Source: Bacteroidales bacterium (GTDB lineage Bacteria; Bacteroidota; Bacteroidia; Bacteroidales; Tenuifilaceae). Taken from it: a stretch of 10,676 nucleotides of DNA. Location of the stretch: NCBI GenBank assembly GCA_008933525.1, contig WBUV01000073.1, positions 1-10,676 on the forward strand, given 5' to 3'. The notes beneath the pieces are model-generated. The model saw only the letters and a program-made list of their open reading frames with translations. It made no database searches and had not been told where the DNA came from. Position numbers and translations under genes: made by a program. Shown piece after piece: positions 5,931 to 10,676 of the stretch (position 1 is its first letter; each line of letters begins with the position of its first letter).

Positions 5931-7043
5931 ATGGTACACAATAGATTTAGAGATTTCCTTGTAAAGGAGTTCAAACATATAATCCGCGACCCCCGCACTT
6001 TACTCATTGTAATTCTGATGCCCGTATTGCAACTGATAATATTTGGATACGTTGTATCCAACGAGATATCGGATGCCAGGATTGCCATTTACGACAAATC
6101 CAACGATTACTTGAGTCAGAAGTTAACCCAGAAGTTAGCTGCATCGGGATACTTTTTGCCAGTGCGTAACATTAAAACCGATGCTGAAATTGACCAAGCA
6201 TTCAAGGCTGGCGATGTTAAGTTGGTTATTGTTTATGAACCAAACTTTGCCGAGAATTTTATTCGGAATAACAAGGCCGATGTACAAATCATTACCGATG
6301 CATCGGAACCGAACACGGCAAGTATTTTGGCTAACTATGCTCAGGCAGTAATAACAACATTTACCAACGAGCAGAATAATAATGGAATTTCAGCCAATAG
6401 GCTCGATATCCGCTCAAGAATGCTTTACAACGAGGAACTGAAGGCCGTTTATATGTTTGTTCCCGGAACAATGGTGCTTATACTTATGCTTATTACCGCA
6501 ATGATGACCTCCATTTCCATTACCAGAGAGAAGGAATTGGGTACGATGGAGATTCTGCTGGTTTCGCCATTGCGCCCTTCGCAAATAATATTTGGTAAGG
6601 TTTTACCATACGTGAGTTTGGCATTCTTTAATACAATCGTCATACTATTAATGGGTTACACTGTATTTGGGTTGCCGTTACGCGGAAGTTTGGCTCTTTT
6701 GCTTTTAGTTTGTTTCATTTTTATACTCCTTGCCCTATCGTTAGGTATTTTAATATCAACCTTGAGCAAAACACAGGCCATAGCAATGTTTATGTCGATG
6801 TTTGCTTTAATGCTTCCCACCATTCTTTTGTCGGGTTTTATTTTTCCAATCGAAAATATGCCTAAGGTTCTACAATGGTTGAGTTTAGCAATGCCTCCAC
6901 GTTGGTTTTTATCAGCATTAAAAACTATTATGATAAAAGGGGAGGGCTTTGCTTATGTTTGGAAGGAGATTGCCATAATGTTAGGAATGACAGCCTTTTT
7001 CCTAGCCTTAAGTGTGAAAAAATTTAAAGTGAGGTTAGAGTAG
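5931..7043 (+). CDS. ABC-2 type permease, YbhS/YbhR-like (first of two)
   Basis: The 370-residue protein has the topology of the ABC2_membrane_3 family. The cytoplasmic N-terminus (KEFKHIIRDPRTL) leads to a first membrane helix at about 23-43 containing the MPVLQL motif. A periplasmic domain follows at about 45-172, and then five further helices (about 176-197, 220-245, 250-275, 280-305 and 345-365). The conserved loop after helix 2, REKELGTMEILLVSPLRP, starts at Arg199 and is the family's contact region with the ATPase. It would form a heterodimer with the permease encoded next and export an unidentified substrate towards the adaptor. In E. coli the YbhFSR pump has been linked to drug and cation export, but the substrate here cannot be read. 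The ATG at 5931 directly follows a heptamer repeat. Confidence 0.92.
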   Translation: MVHNRFRDFLVKEFKHIIRDPRTLLIVILMPVLQLIIFGYVVSNEISDARIAIYDKSNDYLSQKLTQKLAASGYFLPVRNIKTDAEIDQAFKAGDVKLVIVYEPNFAENFIRNNKADVQIITDASEPNTASILANYAQAVITTFTNEQNNNGISANRLDIRSRMLYNEELKAVYMFVPGTMVLILMLITAMMTSISITREKELGTMEILLVSPLRPSQIIFGKVLPYVSLAFFNTIVILLMGYTVFGLPLRGSLALLLLVCFIFILLALSLGILISTLSKTQAIAMFMSMFALMLPTILLSGFIFPIENMPKVLQWLSLAMPPRWFLSALKTIMIKGEGFAYVWKEIAIMLGMTAFFLALSVKKFKVRLE

Positions 7044-7046
7044 AAT

Positions 7047-7112
7047 GTTAAAAGTTAAGGGTTCGTAGTATGTTAACTTAATAACTTATTAATCAATTAC
7101 TCAATTACTATA
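7047..7112. repeat. Mixed heptamer and octamer repeats in the permease-permease gap
   Basis: The gap begins with GTTAAAA (7047-7053) and GTTAAGG, relatives of the 5763 array, plus two diverged heptamers to 7074. It continues with octamers AACTTAAT, AACTTATT, AATCAATT and ACTCAATT (7075-7106), relatives of the 3935 array. Six bp then lead to the ATG at 7113. Thus one gap carries both unit families seen elsewhere in the operon. Confidence 0.6.
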
Positions 7113-8222
7113 ATGAAAACAATACTATTTATACTTCAGAAAGAATTCATTCAGATATTCAGAAATAAGGCAATGTTGCCAATAATATTTATGTAGCCAA
7201 TTGTGCAGTTGCTTATATTGGCTAATGCTGCAACTCAGGAGATGAAGAATATCAACCTTGCTGTTGTGGATTTTGATAATTCAAAAACTTCAAGGGAACT
7301 TATCAATGCATTCGGTAACTCGCCATTCTACACAATTATTCCAGTAAAGCAATCCGTAAATAGTGCAATGGATAAGGTTCATAACAGTCAGGCCGATGCT
7401 ATTCTTGTAATTGAGGACGATTTTGAGGAGAAGATTGTGAAAAGTGAAAAGGTCGATTTGCAGTTACTGGTTAATGCAATAAATGGCACGGCAGCATCGC
7501 TGATAAATGGATATACATCATCAATTGTTACAGGGTATTCTGCTAAAATAGGAATTCAAAATGTTGAACAGTTTAAGCCCGCAATAGCAACAAAGGTAAG
7601 GCACTGGTACAATCCTGAGTTAAACTATAAACTTTATATGGTTCCGGGTATTCTGGTAATATTGGTAACGGTTGTGGGGATGTTTTTAACCGCACTAAAC
7701 ATTGTGCGCGAAAAGGAGTTGGGAACCATTGAGCAGATAAATGTTACGCCAATTAAGCGTTATCAGTTTATACTAGGAAAGCTAATTCCATTCTGGATTA
7801 TAGCACTTTTTGAGTTGGCATTTGGCCTACTCATTGCCCGATTAGTGTTTAACTTAACCATTGCGGGTAGTATTCCATTGCTTTTTGGCTTTGCATCAAT
7901 ATACTTGTTGGTAGCACTATCGGGAGGGTTGATTCTTTCTACAACAGCCGATAATCAGCAGCAGGTAATGTTTATGTCGTATTTCTTTATGATTCTTTTT
8001 ATACTGATGAGCGGATTGTTTACTTCCACCGAAAGTATGCCTCAGTGGGCACAGTTATTCAATAAAATAAACCCACTCTATTACTTTATGGACGTGAACC
8101 GGATGGTAATTCTCAAAGGCTCTAATTTTGCCGATATCAAGGTGCAATTTGTTTTTATCTCAATACTAGCCTTACTAACACTAACATGGGCAGTGTTAAG
8201 GTATCGGAAAACATCAAACTAA
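7113..8222 (+). pseudogene. ABC-2 type permease, YbhS/YbhR-like (second), interrupted by an in-frame TAG
   Basis: Read from the ATG at 7113 this is a 369-codon frame with one in-frame stop, TAG at 7194-7196 (codon 28). The frame on both sides matches the first permease without a gap. KEF plus 16 residues leads to P-I-V-Q-L here and to P-V-L-Q-L there, so the stop replaces the Met of MP-V-L-Q-L inside helix 1. The REKELGTIEQINVTPI loop begins at codon 199, the same position as in the first permease. The remaining 341 codons are open, with a periplasmic domain and five more helices. TAG ends six other genes in the window, so general recoding is unlikely. The options are a recent nonsense mutation, a sequencing or assembly error, or restart at the GTG at 7203, 6 bp after the stop. 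A product from 7203 (339 residues) would lack the cytoplasmic N-terminus and half of helix 1. ATG at 7113 is preferred because the encoded N-terminus is homologous. Confidence 0.85.
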
Positions 8223-8243
8223 AAGGTTGAACTATTCCTTTTT
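8221..8243 (+). terminator. Weak possible operon terminator
   Basis: AAAAGG (8221-8226) can pair with CCTTTT (8237-8242) across a 10-nt loop, overlapping the stop codon of the second permease. Only one further T follows the stem, and the stem has two G/C pairs. It is the only terminator-like structure between the operon and the next gene, so some read-through is likely. Confidence 0.25.
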
Positions 8244-8255
8244 ATGCTAAATTTG
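8227..8255 (+). promoter_or_regulatory. Predicted promoter of the CotH-like gene
   Basis: TTG at 8227-8229 and TAAATTTG at 8248-8255 match the Bacteroidota -33 and -7 elements with an 18-bp spacer, slightly short. Transcription would start near 8260, giving a leader of only about 10 nt before the ATG at 8270. The match to TAnnTTTG is exact. Confidence 0.45.
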
Positions 8256-8269
8256 TATAAAAAGGTGTG

Positions 8270-9295
8270 ATGTTTCGCAGGGCAACACTTACAATTTTAT
8301 TAGCAATTATGTGCTTAACCACCTACTCTCAGGAGGTTGAGCCATTGTTGTTTGCCGATACTTCAATCCTCGATATAGAGTTACACTACAATTTTGATGA
8401 GTTAAAGCGCGATTACGACAACGATCCCAATTATCATTCTGCAGAATTGCGTTATAAAAACAATTGGGGAGGAATGGCAAGATTTGATGTTGAAATCAAA
8501 ACCCGAGGAATATTCCGAAGAAACCCTAATAATTGTTCTCAGCCACCTTTATGGTTAAGATTCAATAGCAAGGATGTTCGCAACACTCCTTTTGAGAGAA
8601 TTAACAAAATGAAATTGGTGCTTCAATGCTATGATCGATCTAGTTATGACCAGTTATTATTAAAGGAATTTTTGGCCTACAAAATTTATAGTATTGTTTC
8701 ACCTAACAATTATAAAGTAAGGATTGCTAGGGTAACTCAAATTGATAGAATTACCAACAACAAAATTGTTATGTATGGTTTTTTTATTGAGCCTGCAGAT
8801 ATGATGGCATCAAGATTGAAAGGAAGGTTAGATGATCGTAAGAATATTCATCCAAATGCATGTAACAAGTCCGAAACAACTCGTATGGCAATATTTCAGT
8901 ATATGATAGGACATACCGATTGGTCGATAAAAGCACTGCATAACATTACTTTGATTGAACCCGCTGATGCTGCACCTCCTATTCCAGTTCCTTTCGATTT
9001 TGATTTTTCTGGAATAGTTGATGCCCCTTATGCTTTACCAGCAGAGCATTTGCCTATCAAGTCTGTTAGGGAACGCTATTTCAATGGATATTGCAGATCT
9101 CTAGAGGAGTTTAAGGTGGAAGTTGACTACTTTAATTCTAAAAAGGAGGAAATAATTGACTGCATAAAATCGTTTTACCTGATAGATGCTAAAAATAGGA
9201 GCAGAGTGATCGACTATGTTAACGAGTTTTACGATATCATAAATGATGATAAAATGGTAAAAAAAGAATTTATTGAAGGTTGTAGAACAGATTAG
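8270..9295 (+). CDS. Secreted CotH-like (atypical kinase fold) protein
   Basis: The protein has 341 residues from the ATG at 8270; a GTG lies immediately before it but is less likely. A signal peptide ends near Ser20-Gln21. The order of motifs recalls the CotH family of atypical protein kinases. First comes an IKTRGIFRR strand-turn (76-84) followed by PPLWLRF. Then come a helical LLLKEFLAYKIY region (129-140) and GFFIEP (170-175). A catalytic-loop-like GHTDWSIKALHN follows (Asp217, Asn225), and last a metal-binding-like PFDFDFSG (Asp243, Asp245). In CotH the corresponding segments are of the form GNTD...NN and a D-x-D/FG-like motif. I recognise close relatives of this family as uncharacterised secreted proteins in Bacteroidota, so catalytic activity is inferred. 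It appears to be its own transcription unit, 47 bp after the efflux operon, and nothing shows a functional link to it. Confidence 0.75.
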   Translation: MFRRATLTILLAIMCLTTYSQEVEPLLFADTSILDIELHYNFDELKRDYDNDPNYHSAELRYKNNWGGMARFDVEIKTRGIFRRNPNNCSQPPLWLRFNSKDVRNTPFERINKMKLVLQCYDRSSYDQLLLKEFLAYKIYSIVSPNNYKVRIARVTQIDRITNNKIVMYGFFIEPADMMASRLKGRLDDRKNIHPNACNKSETTRMAIFQYMIGHTDWSIKALHNITLIEPADAAPPIPVPFDFDFSGIVDAPYALPAEHLPIKSVRERYFNGYCRSLEEFKVEVDYFNSKKEEIIDCIKSFYLIDAKNRSRVIDYVNEFYDIINDDKMVKKEFIEGCRTD

Positions 9296-9333
9296 TGAAA
9301 CTTTGCGTAGAAATATTAAATTTTTTTCTTTTT

Positions 9334-9363
9334 TTTGTTAATTGGTTTCTTGGGATATTATTG
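9334..9363 (+). promoter_or_regulatory. Possible promoter of the coiled-coil protein gene
   Basis: TTTG (9334-9337) and TATTATTG (9356-9363, one mismatch to TAnnTTTG) are 18 bp apart and end 10 bp before the ATG at 9374. The preceding T-rich stretch (9321-9336) has no convincing stem, so I do not call a terminator for the CotH-like gene. Confidence 0.35.
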
Positions 9364-9373
9364 CATAAGAATA

Positions 9374-10676
9374 ATGAGACAACTCAAACATATTAGCCAT
9401 TTCGCATTTCTACTATTATTGATTTTATCGATAGTTGCTCCCTCTAAACAACTCTATTCGCAGGGAGCACTAAAAGTCTATGTTCGATTGATTATAAAAA
9501 AGGGTGAAACTGCAGGTTCGAAAATTGTGCTTTACAAGAATGGGCAGATTACCGAGGAGGTTCCTTTAAAAAGCGGACGCTTTGAGTTAAACTTGGAATA
9601 TAACAATGAATTCATTTTATCGTTCGAGAAACCTGGTTACGTTACCAAGAAGATAGCGATTGACACCAATGTTCCCGGCGCTTTTCGTAAGGACATTGAA
9701 CAGGTTAAACAGTTCGAGGTGGAACTTTTTAAGCAGGCCAACGAAAAGGAACTTCTGATATACAAAAATCCTGTTGCTAAAGTTCGATATGCCTCAGATA
9801 TAGATGATTTTGACTACGACATCGATTACTCAAGCACCATTCAAAAGCAAATAGATAAAGAAACCAAAGCGTTGGCTGAGGAGATTAAAAAGCAGGAGAA
9901 GGAAGAAGCAGTAAAGGCCGAAGAGGCAAAAAAACAACAACTCCTAGCCGAAGCCCAAAAGCGTAAGGAAGAGGAAGACGCTAAGAAAAAGGCTGAAGCA
10001 GAGGCTAGACAAAAGGAAGCTGAACGAATTAAGGCGGAGGCTGCTGCTCGAGCATTAGCCGAGGCAAAAGCAAAAGAAGAAGCAAAGAAAAGAGAAGAGG
10101 AAGCTGCGTTGAAGGCTGCCGAGGAAACTCGTAAACGGCAGGAAGAAGAGGCTAAGAAAATTGCCGAACAAAAGCGATTGGATGAAGAAGCTCGAATAAA
10201 AGCTGCCGAAGAGGCAAAACGCAAAGCAGAAGAAGAAGCAAAAAAAATTGCCGAACAGAAAAGACTTGAGGAAGAAAGAATAAAACAGGAAGCAGAAAAG
10301 ACTCGTTTAGCAGAGGAAGCTAAAAAGAAGGCTGAGGATGAAGCCCGGAAGAAAGAGGAGGAGCGAATAAAGAAAGAAGCAGAGGAACGTGCTATTGCTG
10401 AAGCAAAGGTAAAAGAGGAGGCTCGTAAAAAAGAGGAGGAAGCTCGTGTAAAAGCCGCCGAAGAAGCACGAATTAAGGCTGAAACTGAAGCAAAAAAAAT
10501 AGCTGAACAGAAACGTTTGGAGGAAGAGACCCGTCTTAAAGCTTTAGAAGAATCTAAGCGCAAAGCGGAAGAAGAGGCAAAGAAGATTGCAGAACAAAAA
10601 CGTATAGAGGAAGAAAGAATTAAACAGGAGGCAGAAAAAACTCGTCTTGCAGAGGAGGCTAAAAGAAAAGCAGAGG
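9374..10676 (+). CDS. Secreted protein with N-terminal beta domain and long charged helix (3'-truncated by the window)
   Basis: From the ATG at 9374, 434 codons are open to the window edge with no stop. The signal peptide is about residues 1-30 (LLLLILSIVAPS core, ending Y-S-Q). Residues about 31-110 look like a small beta-sandwich of the carboxypeptidase-regulatory or Cna-B type: a polypeptide containing 'VYKNGQ-type' turns, KSGRFELNL and a FEKPGYVTKKI motif. Next comes an Asp/Tyr-rich linker beginning at Asp142, and from about residue 154 almost pure Ala/Glu/Lys/Arg/Gln sequence like the TolA central helix. That region is expected to be a single long helix or coiled coil of at least 280 residues in the periplasm. 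Segments repeat with a 113-residue period. The C-terminal domain, which would decide the function, lies outside the window. The long open frame on the opposite strand (9841-10563) is a composition artefact of this low-complexity region. Confidence 0.88.
   Translation, partial: MRQLKHISHFAFLLLLILSIVAPSKQLYSQGALKVYVRLIIKKGETAGSKIVLYKNGQITEEVPLKSGRFELNLEYNNEFILSFEKPGYVTKKIAIDTNVPGAFRKDIEQVKQFEVELFKQANEKELLIYKNPVAKVRYASDIDDFDYDIDYSSTIQKQIDKETKALAEEIKKQEKEEAVKAEEAKKQQLLAEAQKRKEEEDAKKKAEAEARQKEAERIKAEAAARALAEAKAKEEAKKREEEAALKAAEETRKRQEEEAKKIAEQKRLDEEARIKAAEEAKRKAEEEAKKIAEQKRLEEERIKQEAEKTRLAEEAKKKAEDEARKKEEERIKKEAEERAIAEAKVKEEARKKEEEARVKAAEEARIKAETEAKKIAEQKRLEEETRLKALEESKRKAEEEAKKIAEQKRIEEERIKQEAEKTRLAEEAKRKAE
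10154..10676 (+). repeat. 339-bp (113-codon) higher-order repeat in the charged helix
   Basis: The peptide KKIAEQKR is encoded at 10154, 10241, 10493 and 10580. The spacings are 87, 252 and 87 bp, so a doublet with a 29-codon step recurs after 339 bp. A 40-codon block at 10217-10336 reappears at 10556-10675 with 38 identical residues, yet 15 of those 38 codons are synonymous variants. The second copy is cut off by the window end. Confidence 0.85.

Noticed and set aside
7194..7196. Recoding of TAG as an amino acid in this genome
   Set aside because: TAG serves as the ordinary stop of six other genes in the window (ending at 944, 3934, 4899, 5759, 7043 and 9295), so general reassignment does not fit.
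9841..10563. A 240-codon open frame on the minus strand, rich in Ser, Ala and Phe
   Set aside because: It is the antisense of the Ala/Glu/Lys-rich repeat of the plus-strand gene. GCN, GAR and AAR codons read backwards give Ser, Phe and Ala with no stops. It has no domain, and the plus-strand gene has a signal peptide and a folded N-terminus.

Overview
The window looks like chromosomal DNA of a Bacteroidota bacterium, probably of the Bacteroidales or a related group. The base composition is AT-rich. Shine-Dalgarno sequences are absent or badly spaced, and upstream regions carry matches to the Bacteroidota promoter form (TTTG or TTG, about 18-20 bp, then TAnnTTTG). The protein types also fit: a DUF2807 head-GIN-domain secreted protein, a lipoprotein membrane-fusion protein, and signal peptides ending in Ser/Ala-Gln. 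No tRNA, rRNA, CRISPR array, transposase or phage gene was seen.

Layout. Positions 1-266 are non-coding, followed by a monocistronic secreted DUF2807 protein (267-944) closed by a strong intrinsic terminator (966-994). A seven-gene efflux operon then runs to 8222: TetR-family regulator, TolC-like outer-membrane protein, HlyD/YbhG-like lipoprotein adaptor, two ABC ATPases and two ABC-2 permeases. Two TTAACCA/TGGTTAA palindromes bracket the predicted tetR promoter and are the likely operators. After the operon come a secreted protein with a CotH-like atypical kinase pattern (8270-9295) and the 5' part of a secreted protein (9374 to beyond the window end) with an N-terminal beta domain and a very long Ala/Glu/Lys/Arg helix.

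The operon is the Bacteroidota counterpart of E. coli cecR-ybhGFSR. It differs in including its own TolC-type channel and in having the double ATPase YbhF as two separate genes. The adaptor would bridge the inner-membrane ABC complex and the outer-membrane channel. The two ATPases are asymmetric in a complementary way: the first lacks the H-loop histidine and has a shifted Q-loop glutamine, and the second lacks LSGGQ. Together they would form one degenerate and one canonical ATP site. The second permease carries an in-frame TAG at codon 28 of an otherwise intact 369-codon frame.

The most unusual feature is the content of the four gaps between the ABC genes. All four are built largely of 7- or 8-bp tandem repeats that reach, or nearly reach, the next start codon. 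They include a perfect (GTTAAAA)x14 array, two 56-bp degenerate octamer arrays in opposite orientation, and a heptamer array ending exactly at a start codon. The gaps between the first three operon genes (2 and 12 bp) have nothing of the kind.
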